Shown: positions 27,165-36,032, counted from the first letter of the stretch. The stretch is DNA of 64,000 nucleotides from Clostridium sartagoforme (GCF_004794105.1 NZ_SRYR01000001.1:434001-498000), one strand, 5' to 3'. The notes: generated from the letters alone by a model not told the origin. Numbers and translations: made by a program.

Positions 27165-27172
27165 GAGACTTT

Positions 27173-27994
27173 ATGGATAAATTATATTTAAAAGATGTTG
27201 AGATTTTTGCTAATCATGGAGTTTTTAATGAAGAAAAGTCATTAGGGCAAAAATTTATTATATCATTAGAACTAGATGTTGATTTAAGGGCTGCAGCTAT
27301 TACAAATGACTTAAGTAAATCAGTTCATTATGGAGAGTTATGTCATAATATTGAAAAGGAATTCCAAAGGGAAAGTTATGATTTAATAGAAACAGCAGCA
27401 GAAAAGATTGCTGAATATATTCTTTTAAATTATTCACTAGTAAAAGCTTGCAAAGTATTATTAAAGAAACCTTGGGCTCCTATAGGTAGACATTTAGATA
27501 CTGCAGCTGTAGAAGTCTATAGAAAATGGCATAAAGCATATATTTCAATTGGAAGTAATATTGGAGATAAGGAAGAAAATATAAAGACATCAATAAAGAA
27601 AATAGAAGAAATAAAAGAAGCTAAAGTTACTAAGGTATCATCAATAATAGAAACAGAACCTTGGGGCTATGAAAATCAAGATGTATTTAAAAATGTTGCT
27701 ATTGAAGTTGAGACATTTTTAGAACCAAAGGAACTAATGGCTAATTTATTAAATATTGAAAAAGAAATGAAGAGGGAAAGAATAGTCAAATGGGGACCTA
27801 GAATAATAGATTTAGATATAGTATTATTTGATGATTATATAACTTCAGATGATTACGTAACTATACCTCATCCTAGAATGGAAGAAAGAGAGTTTGTCTT
27901 AAAACCATTATGTGAAATAGCCCCTAACCTTATTCATCCTTTAAAAAGAGAGAGAATTTTTAGGCTATTATCAAATTTAGAAAATAACCTATAG
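27173..27994 (+). CDS. folBK: Fused dihydroneopterin aldolase / HPPK
   Basis: A 273-aa bifunctional protein. Residues 1-120 are a FolB aldolase (DVEIFANHGVFNEEKSLGQKF; VLLKKPWAPIG), which makes 6-hydroxymethyl-dihydropterin. Residues 121-273 are FolK pyrophosphokinase (YISIGSNIGDKEENI; WGPRIIDLDIVLFDD; IPHPRMEEREFVLKPL). Fusions of these two consecutive steps are common in clostridia. Last gene of the operon; a hairpin follows. Confidence 0.96.
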   Translation: MDKLYLKDVEIFANHGVFNEEKSLGQKFIISLELDVDLRAAAITNDLSKSVHYGELCHNIEKEFQRESYDLIETAAEKIAEYILLNYSLVKACKVLLKKPWAPIGRHLDTAAVEVYRKWHKAYISIGSNIGDKEENIKTSIKKIEEIKEAKVTKVSSIIETEPWGYENQDVFKNVAIEVETFLEPKELMANLLNIEKEMKRERIVKWGPRIIDLDIVLFDDYITSDDYVTIPHPRMEEREFVLKPLCEIAPNLIHPLKRERIFRLLSNLENNL

Positions 27995-27998
27995 AAAT

Positions 27999-28036
27999 GG
28001 TGTTATCGCACAATGTGCGACAGCACCTATTTTTTT
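27999..28036 (+). terminator. Terminator of the folate operon (TGTCGCACAA-type)
   Basis: GGTGTTATCGCACA pairs with TGTGCGACAGCACC (one wobble, one mismatch), followed by T7. The stem shares GTGCGACAGC with the repeat at 15686 and 60532. It also borders the stop of the convergent lipoprotein gene. Confidence 0.8.
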
Positions 28037-28518
28037 ATTTCATTACTAGCTACCTTTTTAATATACTCACAAAAATTATATAAGTTATAATAATCAGATA
28101 CACCTTCCATTGAAATTGTATCTTCTTTATAAACTCCGTCCCAAGGATATATAGATAAAAGTTTATCATTATATGCATTAATTACATATTTATTATCAGA
28201 AAACTCTATTATAAGCTTATAATCAGGAGTAGAATCTTTTTCAATTTCAGCTTCGTAATTTTCATCATTTAATGTGTCTATAAACTCAGGAATTATATCA
28301 TATTCACTTTTATCAACATCGTAATACTTATATATATTCATATCAAAGACTTTAATCTTATATTCCTGATTTTTAGAAATCAATTCCTTTATTTCCTCAG
28401 TATAATAATTTATCTTAGGTTTAGTACCAGGCCTTATGTATTGAGCAGTATTTAGGCTACAACCTATAAATAAGGTTGTTAATAATGTTATAAAAATTAA
28501 TTTAGATAATTTTTTCAT
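28027..28518 (-). CDS. Putative lipoprotein (DUF4883-like)
   Basis: A 163-aa exported protein: basic N-terminus, hydrophobic core and lipobox LFIGC (Cys about 20) indicate a signal-peptidase-II lipoprotein. The rest is acidic and Tyr-rich (PWDGVYKEDTISMEGVSDYYNLYNFCEYI), resembling clostridial DUF4883 proteins; I am only moderately sure of that family. No function is known. AGGAGGG is about 15 nt before the ATG, farther than usual. Confidence 0.72.
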   Translation of the reverse strand: MKKLSKLIFITLLTTLFIGCSLNTAQYIRPGTKPKINYYTEEIKELISKNQEYKIKVFDMNIYKYYDVDKSEYDIIPEFIDTLNDENYEAEIEKDSTPDYKLIIEFSDNKYVINAYNDKLLSIYPWDGVYKEDTISMEGVSDYYNLYNFCEYIKKVASNEIKK

Positions 28519-28638
28519 TTAAGGAAAAAGCCCTCCTATTAATTATTCATATATTAGCTTATTCCATATAAAAATACTTTAGAACATTTTAATCTCTTTG
28601 GAATAAAATGAAATAACAATAGGTTTTATGGAGCATAT

Positions 28639-29085
28639 GTGAAATACGGATTAGATGTAAATAATAAAAATATTTTAGATGAAATTATAAACTATATAAA
28701 AGAGAGCGGAGACTTTATGGTAAATCTTTCAGAAGAGGATGTGGATTATAATAAAAATATAAACTATGGGAAAATATTAAGAAAAAAAGTTCTTAAATCT
28801 AATGTTACAAATATAGATTTTTATTTTAAAATTGAGTTTTTAGATAAAATAGAAGGTATTTATATTTATTATAGCCATACTGAAAAAATAGAGAGAGTTA
28901 TTAATTCTAGTATTGGAAAGTTAATGAAAGAACCAGTTTTAATTGAAAAGAAAGAAGGAGAAAATCTATATTTATTAAAGAATATTAATGCCCTAGGTAT
29001 AGTATTAAAAATTCCAGAAAAATTAATAGAGAAAGTAGAAATAATTACAATAAAAGAAATATTAAAGGATTTAAAAGAATTATGA
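28639..29085 (+). CDS. Hypothetical protein, 148 aa
   Basis: A soluble Lys/Glu/Ile-rich protein with no signal or membrane segment and no family I recognise. It starts with GTG after GGAG. It is followed by a terminator at 29104, so it is monocistronic. Confidence 0.62.
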   Translation: MKYGLDVNNKNILDEIINYIKESGDFMVNLSEEDVDYNKNINYGKILRKKVLKSNVTNIDFYFKIEFLDKIEGIYIYYSHTEKIERVINSSIGKLMKEPVLIEKKEGENLYLLKNINALGIVLKIPEKLIEKVEIITIKEILKDLKEL

Positions 29086-29103
29086 ATATTGAAGAGGTTT
29101 ATT

Positions 29104-29147
29104 AAATGATATCCTAATAAAATAATGCTAGGGATATCATTTTTTTA
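29104..29147 (+). terminator. Terminator after the 148-aa hypothetical gene
   Basis: AAATGATATCC / GGATATCATTT 11-bp stem, then T-run. The arm sequence is almost the same as in the hairpin at 30473. Confidence 0.85.
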
Positions 29148-29219
29148 TATATAAATACTTGTAATAAAAACAAAGGATTCATAGTAAAGATAAGTAACAA
29201 TACTTATAAGGAGAAGGCT

Positions 29220-30242
29220 ATGAATATTATTGCAACTATTGGTCCAAAAACAATTGATAAATGGATACTTAAAGAACTTATTGAGGGTGGAGTAGATATA
29301 ATTAGATTAAACTGTTCACATTTTAATAAAGATGACTTCGAAAAAGTTATAGGAAACTCTAGGGATTTAAAAAGGAATTTACATATTTTAATAGATTTGT
29401 CGGGCAAAAAAATAAGAGTATCTAAAAGTTTGAAATATATATATAAGGTTTATAATAACCAAGAAATATATTTTTGTGGTGAAGACTTTTATAGTAGCAT
29501 TAGTTTTAGAGATATGAAAGAAAGAAGATATGTACCTTTAAATATAGAAAAAAAGCTAATTGAAAGAAGTGATATTAAAACTATTTCTATGAAAGATAAT
29601 ACTATGAATTTTGAAGTTATTTCTGTTAATGATGGAGTAATAAAAGCAAGGGTAATAAAGGGTGGTATTATTAGAGAGGGGAAAGGATGTAATATACCAG
29701 GGCTAATAGAGGAAAAGAATTATATAAGAAAAAATGATGTCGAAAATATAAATTTTGCACTGCAGAATGATACTGATATAATTTGTCAGTCCTTTGTTGA
29801 AAGTAGCGATGATATAAAACTAATTAAAGATATTATAAAAGATAAGAAAAACAAATTTAAGATATGGGCAAAAGTTGAAACTGTTAAAGGAATAGAAAAT
29901 ATAAATGAAATTTTAAATGAGGTGGATACTGTTATAATTGGTAGAGGGGATTTAGTACCAGAGGCAGGGATATTAGAAGCTGTAAGATTACAAGATAAAG
30001 CTATAAAGATAATAAAGGAAAATAATAAAAGAGTTATTATAGCTACACATTTATTAAATAGTATGAAAAATGGACATCTTGCAACATTACCTGAAATAGA
30101 AAGTATTTATAATTTTATCAACTTAGGAGTGGATGGTTTTTTACTTGCAGGAGAAACATCAATAGGAAAAGTACCCATAAGAACTGTAAAGTTTTTAAAG
30201 TCAGCTATAGAATATTATAATTATAAGGATATGAGGGGATGA
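29220..30242 (+). CDS. Pyruvate kinase-like protein lacking the C-terminal domain
   Basis: 340 aa against about 470 for ordinary pyruvate kinase. The catalytic barrel features are seen: MNIIATIGPKT, IIRLNCSHF (equivalent to RxNxSHG), IDLSGKKIR (D-x-G-K-R site), WAKVE (catalytic Lys and metal Glu), GRGDLVPEAG (metal Asp) and ATHLLNSM (in place of ATQMLDSM). The small B domain is divergent and the whole C-terminal allosteric domain is absent. It may be a diverged paralogue with pyruvate-kinase-like or other enol-phosphate chemistry; activity cannot be judged from sequence. AAGGAGAAGGCT precedes the ATG; a 32-codon ORF overlaps its stop. Confidence 0.8.
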   Translation: MNIIATIGPKTIDKWILKELIEGGVDIIRLNCSHFNKDDFEKVIGNSRDLKRNLHILIDLSGKKIRVSKSLKYIYKVYNNQEIYFCGEDFYSSISFRDMKERRYVPLNIEKKLIERSDIKTISMKDNTMNFEVISVNDGVIKARVIKGGIIREGKGCNIPGLIEEKNYIRKNDVENINFALQNDTDIICQSFVESSDDIKLIKDIIKDKKNKFKIWAKVETVKGIENINEILNEVDTVIIGRGDLVPEAGILEAVRLQDKAIKIIKENNKRVIIATHLLNSMKNGHLATLPEIESIYNFINLGVDGFLLAGETSIGKVPIRTVKFLKSAIEYYNYKDMRG

Positions 30243-30337
30243 AGAAGTATTATAATATAATAACTGCTATTTTATGGCTTATTTTAGGAGGTGCTATTAT
30301 ATATTTATTTTTTAGTGTATATAGATGGGCAAAATAA
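30239..30337 (+). CDS. 32-aa single-span membrane peptide coupled to the pyruvate kinase-like gene
   Basis: ATGA overlap: its ATG (30239) overlaps the TGA of the preceding gene, with GAGGGG directly in front. The product is MKKYYN, a hydrophobic stretch of about 20 residues (IITAILWLILGGAIIYLFF), then a short basic tail ending RWAK. It looks like a genuine membrane micropeptide: charge distribution is orderly and the reading frame is maintained by coupling. No known family. Confidence 0.55.
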   Translation: MKKYYNIITAILWLILGGAIIYLFFSVYRWAK

Positions 30338-30345
30338 ACTGATTA

Positions 30346-30370
30346 TTATATTCAAGTGGAGTTTTCTTAA
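30346..30370 (+). repeat. Partial copy of the 24361 palindromic element
   Basis: 22 of 25 bases match 24362-24386 (shared TGGAGTTTTCTTAA). The matching right arm is absent, so this is a fragment. AGTGCTTA 80 bp downstream also occurs in the full element. Confidence 0.5.
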
Positions 30371-30472
30371 AAAGTAGTTTAATATTCATTTTGTAACAGT
30401 ATTGACATAAAAGAATAGTATTATATAAATATAGTTGTTAGTGCTTAACAATTAGTTAATTATCCCCTTAAT

Positions 30473-30508
30473 GAAAAATGATATCCATTAATTAGGATAT
30501 CATTTTTC
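30473..30508. terminator. Bidirectional terminator before orphan kinase gene end
   Basis: A perfect 14-bp stem GAAAAATGATATCC / GGATATCATTTTTC with an 8-nt loop, A- and T-rich on both flanks, between convergent genes. Confidence 0.85.
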
Positions 30509-30521
30509 GTTTTGTATTTTA

Positions 30522-32651
30522 TTAAAACAGTTCATATATATCTGAGAATTCCCTTAATATCTTCTCATCATCTATAAAGTAATCATATTTATTTTTAATA
30601 TCTATATCTTTTTGATTAGGAATTGGCATATTTACTATAAATTCAGTACCATTTTTGTAATGCTCATTTATTCGTATAGTTCCACTATGAAGCTCTACTA
30701 AGGATTTAGTTATAGAAAGTCCAACACCACTTCCTTCATATTTTCTAGAAAGAGTAGTATCAACTTTATAAAATCTATCAAATAAATTATCAATAAATAT
30801 ATCAGGAACTCCTATTCCATCATCACGAACAATTATATCTACAGATTCATCATTACAATGTATAGTAATAAATACATTTCCATTTATATCATTAAACTTT
30901 ATAGCATTAGAAAGTAAATTTAATAAGATTCTTTCAAAAGCATAAGGGTCTACTTTTAAATATAGCTTCTCAATATTAGTATCAAAGATAATATTAATAT
31001 TCTTATGCTTAGCAAAAGGAACTATGGAGAATACTAAATCTTCAATAAAATGAACTATATCTAATAATACTAAGTCCAACTTACCAATTCCTGAATCTAT
31101 TTTAGTTATATCAATTAAATTATTTATCAGTTTTAATATCCTCAAGCAATTTTGTTTAAGGGTTTTTTCATATTTTACAAAGCATTCCTTTATAGAATTG
31201 TCATTGTCATTTTTTAGGGTGCTCATTAATTGAATTAGTGAGTAAATAATATTAACAGGTGTTTTGAGCTCATGACTTAAGTTAGTAAAGAAATTATTAT
31301 TTACTGTGTTTAATACTGATTTACTCTCAAAATCTTCAAAAATCTTACTATAGAAATTATCTATTGAATTTGCATTTATTGCTTCTAATGTATCAATAGA
31401 TACCTTATAATATTTAAGTGCAGTTTTAAAATCCTTTAATGATTCATAATCTGCCGAAATTGATTTATAAAGACGAATATTATTTTTGTTTCTAACGTTT
31501 TCAGAAAAAAGGAGGGCCCTCTTATGATGTAACAATGCATTATTATAATCTTTTAGAGCCCTATATAAGTCTCCATAAGATATTTCTATCCAATATTGAA
31601 ACTCCATAAAAGTAAAATCTGAATAATTACTTTTATAAACAATGGATGCAGCTTCTAAATAACAATATAGTTCATCAGCTAGAGAGTTATTTATTTTCTC
31701 GCCTGCTTCAAATAGTTTATAGTGCACATATATTAGATTATATCTTGTTAGATAAAGATCAGTATATAATGAGTCTAATTTATAAAGCTCATTTTTATAT
31801 GAGATTAACAGTTTCTTAGCTTCACTTAAGTTAGGATTAGAAAGATAGAATAACTCTAACAGTTTACTATAAATCTTTGTTTTAAAGACAGAAGATAATT
31901 TATTAGAATACTTACTTAAAATTTCTTTTAACAGAATTATTCCGTCATTAAATTTATCCATAGCTAAGTAAGTAGAAGCTTGACTGTAGTAAATTAGCAT
32001 TTCTATCTCTCTTTGATTGTTTTTCCTTGCAATAATTAAGGACCTCTCTAATAAGCTAAGAGCAATGGTATTTAAGTTTAAAAATTTATAATAAATTCTT
32101 CCAAGTATTAAATATGCCTGAGAAGAATAAGGGCCTTCATAATCTAATAGTAAAGAAAAAATATTATTTATATTACTATAAAGAAATTCATCAATATTAT
32201 AAATTTCAAGCTTATTATATGAAACATTTAAATATAAGTAAATTAAAAGCTCATTTAAATTATTCTCCTCTAAAAAATTAATACTAAGATTTAAGTAAGT
32301 ATTATGTTTTTCTATATCATTAAGTTTTAAATTGCTTAGTGTAAGCATAGTATAAACTATACCTTTAAATGAATTAGTTGAATAGAAAGTTTTACTATAT
32401 AATAAATCCTCTAAGTATTTATTAGTAGCAACATATTCATTTAAATAATAATGACAAATACCTATAATTAAATTTATTAAATCTTTATCAGATTCATTAA
32501 GATTATTTTCTTTAATAGTAACTTCCATGGTTTTTAAAGTTTTTCTTATATAATTTGGAGTAATAAAAATTCTAGGAGTATAGAAAATGTTTTTTATTAT
32601 ATCTATATAATATGAAGTTACATAATTATTTTCTTTTTCGATTACTTCCAC
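30522..32651 (-). CDS. Orphan cytosolic sensor histidine kinase with TPR-like N-terminal half
   Basis: A 709-aa kinase with no signal peptide or membrane segment. Residues 1-440 are helical, Leu/Tyr/Asn-rich repeats with TPR-like spacing (for example ALLHHKRALLFSENVRNKNN, ALKYYKVSIDTLEAIN). The kinase half has H-box NLSHELKTPVN (H460), N-box NLLSNAIKFN, G1 DDGIGVPD and G2 GSGVGLSITKSLVELHSG. No response regulator is adjacent. It may feed a phosphorelay elsewhere, for example Spo0A as known for orphan kinases in clostridia; that is inference. The frame opens at a TTG (32654); GTG at 32651, 7 nt after GGAGG, is the better start. Confidence 0.85.
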   Translation of the reverse strand: MEVIEKENNYVTSYYIDIIKNIFYTPRIFITPNYIRKTLKTMEVTIKENNLNESDKDLINLIIGICHYYLNEYVATNKYLEDLLYSKTFYSTNSFKGIVYTMLTLSNLKLNDIEKHNTYLNLSINFLEENNLNELLIYLYLNVSYNKLEIYNIDEFLYSNINNIFSLLLDYEGPYSSQAYLILGRIYYKFLNLNTIALSLLERSLIIARKNNQREIEMLIYYSQASTYLAMDKFNDGIILLKEILSKYSNKLSSVFKTKIYSKLLELFYLSNPNLSEAKKLLISYKNELYKLDSLYTDLYLTRYNLIYVHYKLFEAGEKINNSLADELYCYLEAASIVYKSNYSDFTFMEFQYWIEISYGDLYRALKDYNNALLHHKRALLFSENVRNKNNIRLYKSISADYESLKDFKTALKYYKVSIDTLEAINANSIDNFYSKIFEDFESKSVLNTVNNNFFTNLSHELKTPVNIIYSLIQLMSTLKNDNDNSIKECFVKYEKTLKQNCLRILKLINNLIDITKIDSGIGKLDLVLLDIVHFIEDLVFSIVPFAKHKNINIIFDTNIEKLYLKVDPYAFERILLNLLSNAIKFNDINGNVFITIHCNDESVDIIVRDDGIGVPDIFIDNLFDRFYKVDTTLSRKYEGSGVGLSITKSLVELHSGTIRINEHYKNGTEFIVNMPIPNQKDIDIKNKYDYFIDDEKILREFSDIYELF

Positions 32652-32792
32652 CAATCCACCTCCATAAAAATGTTTTATAAGGATATATTACCATAAGTTG
32701 AATAAAATGTATAATAATTTTATTTGTACAAAATGATAAATTTTGTTAATATATAGGTATAAATATGGAAAATATAGAAATGGAGAAGAATA

Positions 32793-33512
32793 ATGAAGAG
32801 ATTTAAGATATTTAAGCAACTAAAAGAATATTTAGATAAAAATATAATTTTTAAAGTAAGTATATGTATAATCTTAGTAGTTATGTTAGTAGCTGTATTG
32901 ATTTCAGGGAGTATTTATTCAAAGCATTTAAATAAAAAGAACCTTTCACTTGTAGTGACAAAGAGCAATGATGGGGATTCGAATAATAAACAAGAAGAAA
33001 AAAGAAAAGAAGAAGAAAAGAAGAAGGAAGAAGAAAAAAAGGTTAAACTGCAAGAACTTAAGGATAAAATTAAGGAATTAGATGAAAATGCTGATTTAAC
33101 TATTACAGAAGAAGATATTGATAAAGATATTTTATATTATGAAAAAATATATAATGAGTTATTAAAAGCAGCAGAAAAAAATGAAGAAGATAGTAGCGAA
33201 AGTAATGAATATGAAAATACATATGACCCTGGTTATAATAATTACAATAGCAATGGTTGGGGACAAGGCGAGGCCGTTACACCTCCAATAACGCCATCAC
33301 CAGATAAGGAACCAGAAAAGGAACCAGAAAAGGAACCAGAAAAAGAACCAGAAAAGGAACCAGAAAAAGAACCAGAAAAGGAACCGGATAAGGAACCAGA
33401 TAAGGAACCAGAAAAGGAACCAGATAAGGAGCCGGAAGATGAACTAGATCCAGGCAATGAGTCAGATTCAACACCAGATAATATTGTAAATCCTACTACG
33501 CCAGCAGTATGA
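32793..33512 (+). CDS. Membrane-anchored PEKE-repeat protein
   Basis: A 239-aa protein with one transmembrane span (about 24-44), an outside Lys/Glu coiled-coil region (about 66-130), an Asn/Tyr-rich linker, then twelve tetrapeptide units P-(E/D)-K-E encoded by a 144-bp tandem array. The layout is an N-terminal anchor, a spacer and an extended charged rod, like wall-spanning proteins of Gram-positive bacteria. No LPXTG. Function unknown. GGAG lies before the ATG. Confidence 0.75.
   Translation: MKRFKIFKQLKEYLDKNIIFKVSICIILVVMLVAVLISGSIYSKHLNKKNLSLVVTKSNDGDSNNKQEEKRKEEEKKKEEEKKVKLQELKDKIKELDENADLTITEEDIDKDILYYEKIYNELLKAAEKNEEDSSESNEYENTYDPGYNNYNSNGWGQGEAVTPPITPSPDKEPEKEPEKEPEKEPEKEPEKEPEKEPDKEPDKEPEKEPDKEPEDELDPGNESDSTPDNIVNPTTPAV
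33300..33443 (+). repeat. 12-bp tandem repeat array (12 units)
   Basis: Twelve in-frame copies of CCAGAAAAGGAA with few substitutions (gat for gaa, aaa for aag), coding P-(E/D)-K-E. Such arrays vary in copy number by slippage; change by whole units keeps frame. Confidence 0.9.
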
Positions 33513-33541
33513 TAATAGTAAAAGTTCATATAAAAATAATT

Positions 33542-33590
33542 AAGCTATATAGTATTAAGATAAATATTTAATACTACATAGCTTATTTTT
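33542..33590. terminator. Long hairpin between the PEKE-repeat gene and the broken gene
   Basis: AAGCTATATAGTATTAA pairs with TTAATACTACATAGCTT (one mismatch), then T-run on the plus strand; also A-rich on the other side, so bidirectional. Confidence 0.8.
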
Positions 33591-33916
33591 CATTTATTAA
33601 TCTTTAGCCATATATACTTTTGATTTGTCTTTGAATCAGTTTCAATAAATCCATTTTCAATTATTTTATAGCTATTTTTTTCAATTTCCCACTGGGAACT
33701 TTATGTTGGAGTATTAAAAGTAGTTTTTAAATTATTAACTGTTAATTCGCCTCCGCTTGTAAATTTTCTAATATCCCCTTCTTGTGTTATTATTTGATTT
33801 AATGTATATACCCCATCTAAATCTTTAGCTGAATTTTTAAGATTTGATGCACCGATAGTAAATGATGAAATAGCTATACATATTGTTGGAATTAAAGTTT
33901 TCTTGAGATTCATCAT
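33590..33916 (-). pseudogene. Broken gene for a small secreted protein (in-frame stop)
   Basis: The minus-strand frame starts MMNLKKTLIPTICIAISSF, a signal-peptide-like N-terminus, and runs to a TAA at 33701-33703 (codon 72). The same frame then continues without interruption as SSQWEIEKNSYKIIEN and ends KYIWLKINK at the TGA 33590-33592. Both parts read like one beta-rich lipocalin-like secreted protein (DGVYTLNQI before, WEIEKN and IWLKI after). One nonsense change separates the halves. It is a recent pseudogene, or a sequencing error. GGGAG precedes the ATG. Confidence 0.6.
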
Positions 33917-34238
33917 ATATTGTTCTCCCTTTTATTAATTGAAAATTTGTGACATTTAATAATTAATCTTTTATTTGATTATACCCATATAAGGATTGCT
34001 GGTAAACACAATTTACCAATAAATACAGATATTCCTTTGTTGTTTAATGTCTTTTATCCTAGAGGGGAGGAAGAAATATGGAATTGAATAAATAATCCTT
34101 TTTCATTTACTTTATTAGTTAAATTATTAAAAGTAAATTAAATATATTTTTTAGCAAAATTTTAACAATAATACAACGTGAATTTAATAGTAGAAGCTTA
34201 CAATTATTAGTATTCTGTTATTATTTGGGGGGATTGAA
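33917..34238. other. Intergenic region between broken gene and chemoreceptor-like gene
   Basis: Contains an inverted repeat TGGTAAA-CACAA-TTTACCA (34000-34018). A strong ribosome-site-like GAGGGGAGG lies before a five-codon frame (34078-34095, MELNK), too short to call a gene. No other structure seen. Confidence 0.4.
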
Positions 34239-34262
34239 ATTAGCAACAAAAAGAAAAGAAAA

Positions 34263-35945
34263 ATGTTAACTCAAGTAAAGATACTAATTAATATTTTAAT
34301 AATTTTAATAATATTAATTGGAGTGCAAGGGATTTATGGTATATTTTTTGGTAAGAAAAATCTAAAAGATATAAATAGGGAATACGGAGCTCTTAATATT
34401 CTATCTCAAGTAGACTACAACTTTAATAATTCTGATGATATGATTCTTTCACTGATAGATGAAGGAAAGGCTTCTTCAAGAGGATACTACAAAATAAGAT
34501 TTACAAATCTATATGAAGAAATAAATAAAAGTATTAGTGAGTATAGAGAAGTTACAGAATCAGATAATACAAACCTAGATGCCTTTAATAAGGCCTTTAA
34601 TGAATATAATAATAGTTCTAAGAGCTTAATAAAATTAATTGATAGCAATAATTATAAAGAAGCTAATAGATTATATAAAAATACTTTAGAGGTATTAAAA
34701 AATCAATTAGTAGATGAAAATAATAAAATGATAAAGGAACATAGACAAAGATTAGATACTTTATATGTAGATTATAATAATCAATCAAAAAATATAGTTA
34801 TTTTAAATATTATATGTATAGTAGTATCAATATTATTTGCTTACATATTGCTAAAAAGATTTAAAAATAGACTTACAACTCAATTAGAAAATTTGAGTAA
34901 ATATACTTCTGCTTTAGGTGATGGAGATTTATCTTTTAGATTGGAAAAATATTTTGATGATGAAATTGGAAGTGTAATAGAAGAGTTAGATTTAGCTATT
35001 AATAATGTTAAAAATTTAATAGTTGATACAAAATCTATGGTTGAAGTTGGAAAAAACAATAGTGAAAGTAACTCAATAGCCTCAAATAATATTATTAATG
35101 AAGTTATTAAGGCTAAGAATAATATTTATAATATAAGTGATAAGGTAGACAATCTTAATAGTAATTGTGAAGAAGCTACTTTAAGTACAGAAGAAATAAT
35201 AGAAACTACAAATTTAATAAGTAAAGAAATATTACATAATTCAAATTTAGCTACTGAAATGAATAAAAGGGCTAAAAGGATTGAAGAAAAGGGATTGATT
35301 TCAGCACAAACTGCTTTTGATATCTTTAACACCAAATCAGAAGAGATAGAAATTTCATTAGAGAAAGGAAAAGTTATACAAGATATAGATAAAATGTTAG
35401 AGATAATTAAAAATATTTCTGAAGAAGTTAATTTACTATCTATAGATGCATCAATTGAAGCAGCTAGGGCAGGAAGCAATGGAAATGGGTTTTATGTTAT
35501 AGCAGAAGAAATAAGAAGGTTATCAGAAGAAACAGATGAAAATTTAAAAGAAATAAAAGAAACAGTATCTGATGTAATAAATGCATTTCAAGAAATTTCA
35601 TGTAATTCTAAGGAACTTTTAGAATTTTTAAATTCTAAGGTAAGGAAGGATTATAATATATTAATAGATATATCTAGTTCCTATGGTACAGATATGGAAA
35701 TTTTATCTGATGGTGCAATTAAGATATATAATATTACGAAGAGTATATTTATTTATATGAATGAGATCTGCAAATCTATTGAAGGAATAACCTATTCTAC
35801 AAATAATATATTAGATAATTCTAAAGAAACTAATACTGAAATAAAATCAATAGAAGAAATAGTAAATGGATTAGGTAAGTCCATAGAAGAAGAAAATTCA
35901 TTACTAAGTAAACTACAAATATCTTTAAATCAATTTGTGATTTAG
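34263..35945 (+). CDS. Methyl-accepting chemotaxis-like protein
   Basis: A 560-aa membrane receptor: TM1 (about 10-28), a helical extracellular domain of 4HB_MCP type (about 35-175), TM2 (about 178-196), HAMP (about 198-250) and a signalling coiled coil. The hairpin tip is SIDASIEAARAGSNGNGFYV followed by IAEEIRRLSEET, clearly related to the MCP consensus but divergent (SIDASIE instead of ALNAAIE). Whether it couples to CheA/W is uncertain. No ribosome site fits the ATG at 34263; GGGGGG lies 6 nt before an in-frame ATT at 34239 that would add ISNKKKRK. Confidence 0.85.
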   Translation: MLTQVKILINILIILIILIGVQGIYGIFFGKKNLKDINREYGALNILSQVDYNFNNSDDMILSLIDEGKASSRGYYKIRFTNLYEEINKSISEYREVTESDNTNLDAFNKAFNEYNNSSKSLIKLIDSNNYKEANRLYKNTLEVLKNQLVDENNKMIKEHRQRLDTLYVDYNNQSKNIVILNIICIVVSILFAYILLKRFKNRLTTQLENLSKYTSALGDGDLSFRLEKYFDDEIGSVIEELDLAINNVKNLIVDTKSMVEVGKNNSESNSIASNNIINEVIKAKNNIYNISDKVDNLNSNCEEATLSTEEIIETTNLISKEILHNSNLATEMNKRAKRIEEKGLISAQTAFDIFNTKSEEIEISLEKGKVIQDIDKMLEIIKNISEEVNLLSIDASIEAARAGSNGNGFYVIAEEIRRLSEETDENLKEIKETVSDVINAFQEISCNSKELLEFLNSKVRKDYNILIDISSSYGTDMEILSDGAIKIYNITKSIFIYMNEICKSIEGITYSTNNILDNSKETNTEIKSIEEIVNGLGKSIEEENSLLSKLQISLNQFVI

Positions 35946-36032
35946 ATTCTAAAATTAATAAAGAATAATATATTTTTTATTTCTGTGCATACTAAATATA
36001 TGCAACAAAGTTTTTATTAAGGAGGAATTTAA

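Noticed and set aside
33242..33529. Open frames on the minus strand opposite the PEKE array
   Set aside because: Ser/Gly-Phe or Pro-Val-Leu repeats are complements of the 12-bp array; no ribosome site.
34078..34095. Five-codon frame MELNK with a strong ribosome site
   Set aside because: Too short and not followed by a coupled gene; perhaps the remnant of a decayed gene.
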